DNA of 23,228 nucleotides. It comes from DAOTVD01 sp034437075. GTDB taxonomy: Bacteria > Chloroflexota > Anaerolineae > Aggregatilineales > J027. The notes below the pieces were generated by a model. The model was not told where the DNA came from. It saw nothing but the letters and a program-made list of their open reading frames with translations, and searched no databases. A program made the position numbers and the translations under genes. Each line of letters starts with the position of its first letter. Within the stretch, counting starts at the first letter, position 1. The stretch covers positions 1 through 23,228 of the forward strand of contig DAOTVD010000034.1 in the NCBI GenBank assembly GCA_034437075.1. The letters run 5' to 3'. This document shows, one piece after another, positions 16,126-22,628 of this stretch.

Positions 16126-16389
16126 ATGTGTTTAATTTATGGCATTAGCTTTTTCTTTTCGTTGTTTGGCATTTTTGGCGTTGGGCATCTCTTCGTAGGC
16201 GCACCCCAGCGGGCGATAGCCTATTTTGTCGCTGGGTTGATCTGGTCTGTGTTGGCTGGCGTGATTGGTTTATCCAGCGGATTAACCTTGTTCATCTGCT
16301 TTGGCCCATTGCATCTCTTGTTTGCGCATTTTTGCGCGGCGGATGCCACGCGCCTGTCGCGCCCAGAAGGTGCGCCTCTCGGGCGCTAA
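16126..16389 (+). CDS. Small TM2-like membrane protein
   Basis: This 87-residue protein is almost wholly two hydrophobic hairpins. GIFGVGHLFVGAPQRAI carries the glycine-rich turn and following basic residue typical of TM2-domain proteins, and WSVLAGVIGLSSGLTLFICF forms the second half. The tail is polar and ends APLGR. GAGGG lies about seven bases before the ATG. It follows the lipoprotein gene by 42 bases and is probably the last gene of the sigma operon, ending at the strong terminator just downstream. The domain assignment is moderately supported; a specific function is not known. Confidence 0.65.
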   Translation: MCLIYGISFFFSLFGIFGVGHLFVGAPQRAIAYFVAGLIWSVLAGVIGLSSGLTLFICFGPLHLLFAHFCAADATRLSRPEGAPLGR

Positions 16390-16410
16390 GCGCGCTTTGT
16401 CTCAGAATTG

Positions 16411-16453
16411 AAAAAGTCCCGATGTGGTATGCTTGACCACATCGGGACTTTTT
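16411..16453. terminator. Bidirectional rho-independent terminator
   Basis: A perfect 18-base-pair stem (16411-16428 with 16436-16453) has a seven-base loop. Its outer part is five A:T pairs, so the arms supply a T-run in both directions: seven Ts at 16449-16455 on the plus strand and five on the minus strand. The core is GTCCCGATGTGGT. It lies between the plus-strand TM2 gene and the 3' end of the minus-strand tRNA and should terminate both. Confidence 0.93.
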
Positions 16454-16454
16454 T

Positions 16455-16527
16455 TGGGCCTGGTAGGATTCGAACCTACAACCAATCGGTTATGAGCCGA
16501 CTGCTCTAACCATTGAGCTACAAGCCC
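16455..16527 (-). tRNA. tRNA with CAU anticodon (tRNA-Ile2 or elongator tRNA-Met)
   Basis: A complete cloverleaf folds on the minus strand. The acceptor stem is GGGCTTG with CAGGCCC (one G:U pair), the D stem GCTC/GAGC, the anticodon stem GTCGG/CCGAT with loop CTCATAA, and the T stem GTAGG/CCTAC with loop TTCGAAT. The discriminator is A at 16455; CCA is not encoded. G1:C72 is paired and the anticodon stem lacks three G:C pairs, so it is not the initiator tRNA. The GGCTCATAACC anticodon arm and the C4:G69 pair look more like the AUA-reading tRNA-Ile2, whose C34 is modified to lysidine, than elongator Met. This cannot be settled without TilS determinant analysis and the other CAU tRNAs of the genome. 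Confidence 0.95.
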
Positions 16528-16537
16528 TCTGCTTTCG

Positions 16538-16566
16538 AGTATAATCGGCAAATGATGGCCAAACAA
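16538..16566 (-). promoter_or_regulatory. Promoter of the CAU tRNA gene
   Basis: On the minus strand, TTGTTT (16561-16566), a 17-base spacer and TATACT (16538-16543) form a housekeeping-type promoter. Transcription would begin near 16531, only a few bases before the mature tRNA 5' end at 16527, as is usual for single tRNA genes. Confidence 0.7.
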
Positions 16567-16614
16567 GGGCCAGATAGGCGCTAACACTTGCATTCTGCGC
16601 CACAGCCAGTATCA

Positions 16615-16620
16615 TATGAT
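16615..16620 (+). promoter_or_regulatory. Possible -10 of the pspC operon inside a palindrome
   Basis: TATGAT at 16615-16620 is part of the perfect ten-base palindrome ATCATATGAT (16611-16620). TTCTGC at 16593-16598 is a weak -35 at a 16-base spacer. The element directly abuts the first TTGGGATA repeat, so a protein bound to the repeats would cover the transcription start region. Confidence 0.35.
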
Positions 16621-16648
16621 TGGGATACTTTGGGATAAATTTGGGATA
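16620..16648 (+). repeat. Three TTGGGATA direct repeats at 10-11 base spacing
   Basis: TTGGGATA occurs at 16620-16627, 16630-16637 and 16641-16648, with starts 10 and 11 bases apart, one per helical turn. The last A is the first base of the pspC ATG. Phased direct repeats of this kind are typical of OmpR/PhoB-class response regulator sites. The same octamer is clustered upstream of the OmpR-type gene at 21908-22564. I read it as an operator; the alternative is a leader element affecting translation. Confidence 0.6.
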
Positions 16649-17052
16649 TGCAACCACGAGAACTGGATCGTAGCTTAATTGACCGCGTTTTGGGCGGCGT
16701 GTGTGGCGGGTTGGGTTTTTATTTAGGCATTAATGCGTGGTGGATCCGCCTGGTATTCAGCATTCTGATAATTTTTACCGCCGGGGTCGGGATCATTTTA
16801 TATGTGCTCTTGTGGTTGGTGATTAGCCCCCAAACGTTGCGCGAATTACCGCCTGGTGCGCCCCAACAACCGCGCCAGGTCAACGCCGAAACCCTGATTA
16901 TTATCGGCAGTGGCATCGTCGGGATGGGCATTATCATTCTAGCGTTGAATCTCGGGCTGCTGAGCGGCGCACGCGGCGATATTGTGTTCCCCTTCGTGGT
17001 CATCGGATTAGGCTTCGTCTTGCTCGCTCAACAACTCAGGAGAAGCTCATGA
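16648..17052 (+). CDS. PspC-domain membrane protein
   Basis: This 134-residue protein begins RELDRSLIDRVLGGVCGGLG, the PspC domain signature, followed by FYLGINAWWIRLVF and a long hydrophobic segment (about 33-58). After a Pro/Gln linker at about 63-80 there are two more membrane helices at about 83-103 and 110-127. PspC proteins sense or counter inner-membrane stress. The ATG is unusual: no Shine-Dalgarno at normal spacing, and the start codon abuts the third TTGGGATA repeat, so leaderless or repeat-dependent initiation is possible. No other Met is available before the domain. The stop overlaps the next gene by ATGA. Confidence 0.88.
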   Translation: MQPRELDRSLIDRVLGGVCGGLGFYLGINAWWIRLVFSILIIFTAGVGIILYVLLWLVISPQTLRELPPGAPQQPRQVNAETLIIIGSGIVGMGIIILALNLGLLSGARGDIVFPFVVIGLGFVLLAQQLRRSS

Positions 17053-17963
17053 GCGCGAATCGGCGCAACCTGCTATGGCCTTTGCTCGTCATTGTCATTG
17101 GGGTGCTGGCGTTGCTGAGTGCGTTGGATGTCATCCCGCAAAGCCTTATTGACGTGATCGAGCGTTCATGGGGCATCCTGTTGGTAATTGCCGGGCTGAA
17201 CATGTTGCTGATTGACCGTGTGCGGTTTGGCAATTGGCTCGCATTGGGGCTATCGGTGCCTATCTTGGGCGCCATTGTGTATTTTGCGTTTCTGAGCCAA
17301 GCAGACACGTTTCGCGATGATTATCGCGAAGCTTTGCCCCCCCTCCAACTAGGCGAGCACATCACCACACTTTTTGTTTCGGTTGATATGCTCGATACCC
17401 AGATTGATGTACAACCTGCCGATCAACAGGTTATCCGCGCCGAGTTCTTGGGTAGTGCAGAAAGCTGGGTGCGGATGGCCGCTGAGGAAGACCCCTCCGG
17501 CACTGTTAACTTGAGCATTCTGGAAGAGCGCGGCAATCAGTTTCCTGCGCTGGATGCCATCGGGCGTGGCCGGCTAGAAATGGCGCTTCCGGCTGGCATC
17601 ACGATTGATAACCTAGACCTGGAAACCCAAGCCGGAGATGTTAGCCTGAATTTCGCGGCATTAGATGTGCCTCGGCTTGATATTCGTAGCCAGCAAGGCG
17701 ACATAACGCTCAGAATGCCCCAGCAAGGCATCGTCTTTGCAGATATTCAGGTGGCCGAGGGTAATTTACGCCTGATCGTTGACCCGACCATCCCGCTAGA
17801 CATGCGCAATATCCCTAGCACGGTGGATGCTGACCCCAATACATACCTTATTCTGCGCGATAGCCTGGAATCGAGAGGTCTGGGCGAAGGGGACGCGCAA
17901 TTTGTTATCTCATTAAATATTCCGAATGGCTCGCTGACCATTTTAGCCTCCGAGGAGAATTAA
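17049..17963 (+). CDS. LiaF/LiaG-like envelope-stress protein (membrane region plus toastrack-type beta domain)
   Basis: This 304-residue protein has three hydrophobic segments at about 9-30, 42-57 and 61-80 resembling the LiaI/LiaF membrane region. A beta-rich extracytoplasmic part follows from about 95 with regular strands: GRLEMALPAGITIDNLDLET, then GDVSLNFAALDVPRLDIRS, then GDITLRMPQQG. This repeated 'x-L-D-I-x-S/T-x-x-G-D-I-x-L' pattern is the DUF4097/toastrack fold found in Lia and Psp stress systems. The ATG overlaps the pspC stop, and the next gene starts two bases after its stop, so all three are co-translated. PspC plus a toastrack protein is a known partnership in membrane-stress modules; the signal here is unknown. 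Confidence 0.75.
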   Translation: MSANRRNLLWPLLVIVIGVLALLSALDVIPQSLIDVIERSWGILLVIAGLNMLLIDRVRFGNWLALGLSVPILGAIVYFAFLSQADTFRDDYREALPPLQLGEHITTLFVSVDMLDTQIDVQPADQQVIRAEFLGSAESWVRMAAEEDPSGTVNLSILEERGNQFPALDAIGRGRLEMALPAGITIDNLDLETQAGDVSLNFAALDVPRLDIRSQQGDITLRMPQQGIVFADIQVAEGNLRLIVDPTIPLDMRNIPSTVDADPNTYLILRDSLESRGLGEGDAQFVISLNIPNGSLTILASEEN

Positions 17964-17965
17964 CT

Positions 17966-18871
17966 GTGTACTGGCAACTGCATCTGGCCTCACGTCCGAT
18001 CCGGCACTTACATCTGCTGATGAGCCCTCCGGCCCAAGTCGCCATTAGCGAGGTCCGCGACCGCGTTCGCTTTTATGACCTAGGCACAGGGGCCGAATAT
18101 GATGCCTTAACGGTGGATTTAGATGTGCTGGATAACGACGTGCCGGAAGAACGGCGGGATGGCTTAGCGCAGCTTAAAGCCCGCAATGGCGATTATCTGC
18201 CGTTTGTAGAACTCAATGCCAGCCATTTGTATGTCTCTGAAGATGGCCAATTGCGGCTTATCCATGACCTAAACGCGGGGCTTACGCTCGAAACAGATGG
18301 CGAAAGTTATTCGTTGGATGTCGGACGAGACGTGGCCGTTCAAAAAACAGCCTTAGATCGGGAACTAGGCAGTATTGTCGCCTTGACGGACGATCATAAG
18401 GTTCATATCTTTCAACAACAAATCCGCATGAACATTATCGAACCAGAGCTTGAGAGCATCCTGTTTTTGTTTATGACAGATGGCGGCACCAAGCTCATTC
18501 TCATTGGAGCCAATAAACTCATCTCATTCGATACCAGCGGGGACCAACTGCGTAGCCACGATGTACATTACAACATCGGGACGGCGGCGCTATCGCCAGA
18601 TGGGCAATGGTTGCTCATTGGCGATGCCGACCATCAATTGATTCGGCTCTACAATAAGGATTTGATCCCGGTACGCCAACAACACGCGATAGACTTGTTA
18701 AGCCAGGCTCGCCCGCTTCAGTTGTTTATCGAAACGCCTTCGACCGAGGCGCCCCTGGTGGCGCTAGATATCGCGGATGATGGCACATTAGCCTTCGCGC
18801 TGGCCGGGGTGATTGGAACCAGCCATATTGACATGATGACCGAGTTACCTCAGCAGCGACTGTTACTTTAA
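17966..18871 (+). CDS. Propeller-like protein of unknown function, third gene of the pspC operon
   Basis: The protein has 301 residues from GTG 17966, with GAGGAG eight bases before it. There is no signal peptide or membrane segment, so it should be cytoplasmic. The sequence shows successive beta-propeller-like blades: QVAISEVRDRVRFYDLGTGA, then LYVSEDGQLRLIHDL, then VALTDDHKVHIFQ, then ALSPDGQWLLIGDADHQLIR. The last is a clear WD40/YVTN-type blade, so five to seven blades are plausible. It is translationally linked to the toastrack gene and may be a scaffold or sensor acting with it. I recognise no named family. Its stop overlaps that of convergent hpt by four bases. Confidence 0.7.
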   Translation: MYWQLHLASRPIRHLHLLMSPPAQVAISEVRDRVRFYDLGTGAEYDALTVDLDVLDNDVPEERRDGLAQLKARNGDYLPFVELNASHLYVSEDGQLRLIHDLNAGLTLETDGESYSLDVGRDVAVQKTALDRELGSIVALTDDHKVHIFQQQIRMNIIEPELESILFLFMTDGGTKLILIGANKLISFDTSGDQLRSHDVHYNIGTAALSPDGQWLLIGDADHQLIRLYNKDLIPVRQQHAIDLLSQARPLQLFIETPSTEAPLVALDIADDGTLAFALAGVIGTSHIDMMTELPQQRLLL

Positions 18872-19437
18872 GCTTTACCGTCGGCCTGATAGCGTTGGGT
18901 ATCCACCACGCCGACAAAAGGCAAATTGCGATACTTTTCGTCTAAATCCAGACCATAACCAAAGACGAATTCGTTGGGTATCACGAAACCCATATACGCG
19001 ACCAACACATCGACCTCACGACGGCTGGGCTTGCTCAGTAAGGTGCAGATGGCCAGCGAAGCGGGTTCACGAGCTTGTAATTGCGGCATCAGATAATCCA
19101 GGGTATGGCCACTATCGATAATGTCTTCGACAATGAGCACATGCTTGCCGCGAATATCAGTAGACAGATCCATTAGAATCCGAACATGGCCGCTAGATTC
19201 TCGCGCGCCATGGCCGTAGCTGGATACTGCCATGAATTCTATAGCATGGGGGACGGTGATATGCTGCATGAGGTCACTCAGGAACATGACCCCGCCCTTG
19301 AGGATGCAGACCAGCAGCAAATCCTCTTTACGGGCATAATCAGCCGAGATTTGGGCGCCAAGTTCCTGAATGCGCGTTTGGAGTGATGCCTCATCAATGA
19401 GTACACGCGCCAGATACTTCTCGTAGCCTTGCGACAT
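18868..19437 (-). CDS. hpt: Hypoxanthine phosphoribosyltransferase
   Basis: This purine-salvage enzyme transfers the phosphoribosyl group of PRPP to hypoxanthine or guanine. The 189-residue length is normal. The pyrophosphate-binding loop is ILKGGVMFLSDL, the flexible loop carries the conserved SSYGHG, and the PRPP signature is VLIVEDIIDSGHTL with the paired acidic residues. FVFGYGLDLDEKYRNLPFVG is the usual C-terminal base-binding region. ATG 19437 is preceded by GAGGG at short spacing; a TTG three codons upstream is less likely. It is the last gene of a three-gene minus-strand operon and starts 17 bases after the DUF971 gene. Confidence 0.96.
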   Translation of the reverse strand: MSQGYEKYLARVLIDEASLQTRIQELGAQISADYARKEDLLLVCILKGGVMFLSDLMQHITVPHAIEFMAVSSYGHGARESSGHVRILMDLSTDIRGKHVLIVEDIIDSGHTLDYLMPQLQAREPASLAICTLLSKPSRREVDVLVAYMGFVIPNEFVFGYGLDLDEKYRNLPFVGVVDTQRYQADGKA

Positions 19438-19454
19438 AGCCCTCAACTTTCCAT

Positions 19455-19802
19455 TTAATCAGATGACGCCTCATCTGGTGGGGGTGGGCACAGGCGATGC
19501 AAATATTCCCACGTGTAAATCCCGGTATGATGGCCATCATCCCAAAAAAACTGCAAAGCATAATTGCCAATCACTTCCAGGCTTTCGACATGATAGGAGC
19601 GAGCCGGGGTGAGCGTGAGCAGATTGTCGGGCGCGTGGCTTGCTCCCATGTTATGATGCCCCCCTCGGCATTCCACACACGGGCATGCTTCGCGCAAATG
19701 GCTAAGGGGATATTGGCAAATGCGGCCATCTGTCCAGGTAATGTTCAAATGGCCTCTTTCACGATTCAGCGTGATGTCTGTAGGACGAATAACCGAACTC
19801 AC
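19455..19802 (-). CDS. DUF971 (gamma-butyrobetaine hydroxylase N-terminal-like) protein
   Basis: The protein has 115 residues from GTG 19802, with AAGGA seven bases before it; the open frame continues upstream but only through the neighbouring gene in another frame. RPTDITLNRERGHLNITWTD, then YPLSHLREACPCVECRGG, then VGNYAL-like IGNYALQFFWDDGHHTGIYT and WEYLHRLC are the whole DUF971 domain. In the eukaryotic dioxygenases the equivalent domain binds zinc, and cysteines of CPCVEC could do so here. Bacterial stand-alone members often lie near iron-sulphur assembly genes; none is visible here. One base separates it from the helix-hairpin-helix gene upstream. Confidence 0.88.
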   Translation of the reverse strand: MSSVIRPTDITLNRERGHLNITWTDGRICQYPLSHLREACPCVECRGGHHNMGASHAPDNLLTLTPARSYHVESLEVIGNYALQFFWDDGHHTGIYTWEYLHRLCPPPPDEASSD

Positions 19803-19803
19803 A

Positions 19804-20301
19804 TTACGATCCTTGCGCGGCTTCGATCCAAGCGTGAACCTTTTCTTCCGAGACACCGCGCACCTTGCCCTGTAATTGAGCCAACAAGGTAGCACCGTCC
19901 GCTGCTGCTAAATCTGCGTAGTGCGTGATACCCAATTCCGCCAGAATGGAGGCCGTTTTTGGGCCGATGCCCTCAATCGTGGTCAGGTCATCTGCCGGGT
20001 CAGACATTTCTTCACGCACAGGAAGCGTTTCAGTAGGCGTTGTTGGCTCAGTTTCGAGCGCCGTTTCGGGGGCGGTTGGCGACGGCGGGTTGGGCGAGGC
20101 GTTGTCCGCAGCGTCGAGCGCTCGGCTAGATAATACGATCCGCTCTTCTGGGGCCGAGGCTTCGCCATTGGTGCCCCCGGCAGATGGCGGAGATTTTGTA
20201 TCCTGGCGGCGCTGATCTTCTTGCTTGAGCCAATATCCGATAATCAGGCTGAGCCCTAATCCGACAGTGAAATATCCGAAAGCACGTGTGAGTTTTGACA
20301 T
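19804..20301 (-). CDS. Membrane-anchored helix-hairpin-helix protein
   Basis: This 165-residue protein has one hydrophobic helix (FGYFTVGLGLSLIIGYWL, about 8-25), a long linker rich in Pro, Thr, Glu and Ala (about 27-103), and a C-terminal helix-hairpin-helix domain. The domain begins DLTTIEGIGPKTASILAELG and continues ITHYADLAAADGATLLAQL, like the HhH domain seen fused to ribosomal protein L21 and in other membrane-tethered proteins. The orientation of the HhH part, inside or outside, cannot be told. It is the first gene of the operon with DUF971 and hpt and has a strong promoter with an overlapping inverted repeat. GAGAG precedes the ATG by ten bases. Confidence 0.78.
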   Translation of the reverse strand: MSKLTRAFGYFTVGLGLSLIIGYWLKQEDQRRQDTKSPPSAGGTNGEASAPEERIVLSSRALDAADNASPNPPSPTAPETALETEPTTPTETLPVREEMSDPADDLTTIEGIGPKTASILAELGITHYADLAAADGATLLAQLQGKVRGVSEEKVHAWIEAAQGS

Positions 20302-20321
20302 GAAAATAATCTCTCGTTTCT

Positions 20322-20347
20322 AGCCCATTGTAGGCGGGCAATGGGCT
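20322..20347. promoter_or_regulatory. Inverted-repeat operator candidate over the HhH operon promoter
   Basis: AGCCCATTG (20322-20330) and CAATGGGCT (20339-20347) are exact reverse complements with an eight-base gap. The repeat covers the -10 box and most of the spacer of the promoter at 20327-20355, so a bound dimer would block RNA polymerase. There is no T-run, so it is unlikely to be a terminator. Confidence 0.55.
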
Positions 20348-20355
20348 CTTGTCAA
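20327..20355 (-). promoter_or_regulatory. Strong housekeeping promoter for HhH-DUF971-hpt
   Basis: On the minus strand, a perfect TTGACA (20350-20355), a 17-base spacer and TACAAT (20327-20332, five of six matches) form the best promoter in the window. Transcription would start near 20320, giving a leader of about 20 bases before the ATG at 20301. Confidence 0.8.
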
Positions 20356-20539
20356 AGCGTTTTTCAGAACTACGGCTAAATACTCTGAATTCATGACGAA
20401 CGAGGCCCAAAACTAGACCATATGAGTGATGCACAAAGCATTGCGTATGTGTTAAAGTCTTATATATGTGCTACTCTCAAGATTGTAATGTCTTACTTCG
20501 ACAAGACGGCACACCAGTGATTTTAATTAACAGAGAACC

Positions 20540-21826
20540 ATGACCACTTTGCAGACTTTCGTTCAAGACGGATATGAGGCCTTATTGCATTACTCGCGTG
20601 ATGTCGATGTCACGTTGTTGCATCCTCATAGCCGATACCGTTCTATGATTGTGGCGCGGCTTTTCGAGCAAAAGCCAAAACAGGTCTTTTACTACGCGAT
20701 GGGGCCTCAAGACGTAAACCTGAGTGCCTTTCTGTTTGGCTTTGTTCATGACATGCTCGAACAACAGCCTCAATTTGGCCAGCATATCAACCAATACAGT
20801 AACCGCTTCGACGAAATAGCGTTTGACGAATTGCTCGAAGCTTTTTTGGCAGACCTGGCCGAGCTTTCTGAACAAGCGTTTTTTCTTGTTCTGGATGAAT
20901 ATGACGTCAGCGAGCATGCGCAGGATGTCCAGAGTTTTTTGCAACAGGTCTTGTTACATTTGCCTGAGCATTGCCGGGTTATCATCAACAGCCGGAGTTT
21001 ACCCCGCTTGCCATGGGTCGCGCTGATTGCACGCCGTAAAGCGGCCATCTTATCCGATAGCCGTTTGGTCGATCATGATCCGTATCAGATCGAGCAAACG
21101 GAGCATGCGATTGCAAATTTGCACGTGCAATGCTTGGGTCCGGGCAACATCTGGAAAGATGATGTTCGGATTGAAAGCTGGGAAGGTCATTTGCCCCGCT
21201 TGTTGCTTATTTTTGCTCTGGAGCGCCCGGTGGTGACTCGCAGCGAAATATGCCGTGCTTTTTGGCCGAACCTGGATAACGACCAAGCGGTTAACGTTTT
21301 CCATGTCACCAAACGTCGCCTGCACAAGGCCCTCGGTTTTGATGCTCTGGTGCACCAAAATGGGTACTATCAGATTAATCCCGAAGCGAATGTGACGTAC
21401 GATGTGATGAACTTTGTAGGGTCTTTGGTGCATGGGCGCCATGCGGAGTCCTCAGGCGACGCGCTAGCGGCATGGGAACAAGCGCTGGACATTTATAGTG
21501 GGCCTTTCTTGCAAGGCCATGCCGAAGATTGGATCCGCGAACAACGGGAAGCCTATCAAGCAGGCTATTTGGAAGCCGCAATGGCCCTGGCCAACGCACG
21601 CTTGCAAAACGGGCGGCATGAACAAGCGTTGCGCTTGTTGATCCACGCTGGCCAAGAAAACGGTGATTACGAACCTATTCACCAGGAAATCATGAAGCTC
21701 TATGCTCAATTGGGTCGGCGTAGTGAAGTCGCTTCACATTACCAAACGCTGGCCGAAAACATGCAAGAGCGCGGCTTGAAGCCCAGTGAAGAGACACACC
21801 AACTTTACAACGAACTAATGGCCTAA
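20540..21826 (+). CDS. SARP-type transcriptional regulator: degenerate STAND/MalT-like ATPase region, winged helix and BTAD repeats
   Basis: This 428-residue protein has three parts. Residues 1-195 resemble a STAND/MalT ATPase: Walker B is FFLVLDEYD and sensor-like HCRVIINSRSLPRLPW follows, but the expected P-loop position (TLLHPHSRYRSMI) has no GK(S/T), so ATP binding is probably lost. Residues about 215-290 are a winged helix (RSEICRAFWPNLDNDQAVNV, then HVTKRRLHKALG, then YYQINPEANVTYDV). Residues about 290-428 are the BTAD helical repeats (LDIYSGPFLQGHAEDWIREQ onward), ending in TPR-like pairs. It should bind DNA and act as an activator through protein contacts. It is divergent from the HhH operon and convergent with the OmpR-type gene; only a weak AGAG precedes the ATG. 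Confidence 0.85.
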   Translation: MTTLQTFVQDGYEALLHYSRDVDVTLLHPHSRYRSMIVARLFEQKPKQVFYYAMGPQDVNLSAFLFGFVHDMLEQQPQFGQHINQYSNRFDEIAFDELLEAFLADLAELSEQAFFLVLDEYDVSEHAQDVQSFLQQVLLHLPEHCRVIINSRSLPRLPWVALIARRKAAILSDSRLVDHDPYQIEQTEHAIANLHVQCLGPGNIWKDDVRIESWEGHLPRLLLIFALERPVVTRSEICRAFWPNLDNDQAVNVFHVTKRRLHKALGFDALVHQNGYYQINPEANVTYDVMNFVGSLVHGRHAESSGDALAAWEQALDIYSGPFLQGHAEDWIREQREAYQAGYLEAAMALANARLQNGRHEQALRLLIHAGQENGDYEPIHQEIMKLYAQLGRRSEVASHYQTLAENMQERGLKPSEETHQLYNELMA

Positions 21827-21907
21827 ATCTAAGGTTTTCCGCCCATACCGTCCCTAACGTTCGGCGTGCGGAAACCATAGCGCGCTACACTGACCAAGCC
21901 ACCTAGT

Positions 21908-22564
21908 TCAGACATTTTGCTCTAGCCGATACCCCTTGCCGCGCACAGTTTTGATGTAGCGCGGCTTCTTGGGGTCTTTTTCAATTGCACGGCGCAGCCA
22001 GTGAATATGTACATCCAGCGTGCGCGTATCGCCCATATATTCGGTTTGCCAGACTTCTTTAATCAACTGCTTGCGTTCGACAACATCCCCCGCATGGAGC
22101 ATGAGTACTTGCATCAATTTGCTAAGTTTAGGCGTGAGTTCGTGTTCGCCATCGGGCGTTTTTAGTAGATTGCTGCGGAGATAAAACGGGCCATATTGGG
22201 TGCTAGCATCAACCTTGGCGCTTAAATAACGATCAATACGGTTATATAGTTTGCGATATGTAAAAGGTAAATACAGCATAACATCCGCCGCGCTTTGTTC
22301 TGCCTCGCGCGCAGCTTGTTTGTGCTTAATGTGGATGATGGGCGTTGCCTCCACCATTTGACGCAAGGTCGCACAAATCCGGTCGCCGGAAGTCCGCATT
22401 GACGCCGCATCCAACACCACAATATCGGTGGTGTGGGCTTCCAGATGCGCTAAGGCGGCTTTGCCCGTATGCGTGATGGACAATTCGTAGCGCTTCTGCA
22501 AATAGGGCGAAAACGAGGTGCCGTTTGCTCGTGTCCCCTCAAGTAAAAGGACAGTACCAGACAA
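21908..22564 (-). CDS. OmpR-family response regulator with a non-canonical receiver
   Basis: This 218-residue protein starts at TTG 22564, with TAGGA nine bases before it; no in-frame ATG is available nearby. The C-terminal winged helix is intact: LTPKLSKLMQVLMLHAGDVV, then RKQLIKEVWQTEYMGDTRTL, then VHIHWLRRAIEKDP and the wing YIKTVRGKGYRL. The N-terminal receiver is atypical. The acidic pocket is reduced to E9-G10, the phospho-acceptor position D52 is kept (VVLDAAS), the switch Thr/Ser lies in IIHIKHK and is missing, and the invariant lysine of KPF is replaced (LYLPF, L99). Phosphorylation-independent or ligand-type control is likely. No sensor kinase adjoins it. TTGGGATA motifs lie 150-240 bases upstream. 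Confidence 0.88.
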   Translation of the reverse strand: MSGTVLLLEGTRANGTSFSPYLQKRYELSITHTGKAALAHLEAHTTDIVVLDAASMRTSGDRICATLRQMVEATPIIHIKHKQAAREAEQSAADVMLYLPFTYRKLYNRIDRYLSAKVDASTQYGPFYLRSNLLKTPDGEHELTPKLSKLMQVLMLHAGDVVERKQLIKEVWQTEYMGDTRTLDVHIHWLRRAIEKDPKKPRYIKTVRGKGYRLEQNV

Positions 22565-22628
22565 GATGCGTATCCTATGTTTGTGTGTTCAATGCGATGC
22601 TGGGGCTAAGAAAATTTAACATTCTAGC

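Noticed and set aside
21833..21876. Hairpin GGTTTTCCGC / GCGGAAACC between convergent genes
   Set aside because: It could be a terminator by position, but it has a bulge, a 25-base loop and no T-run on either side, so I do not call it.
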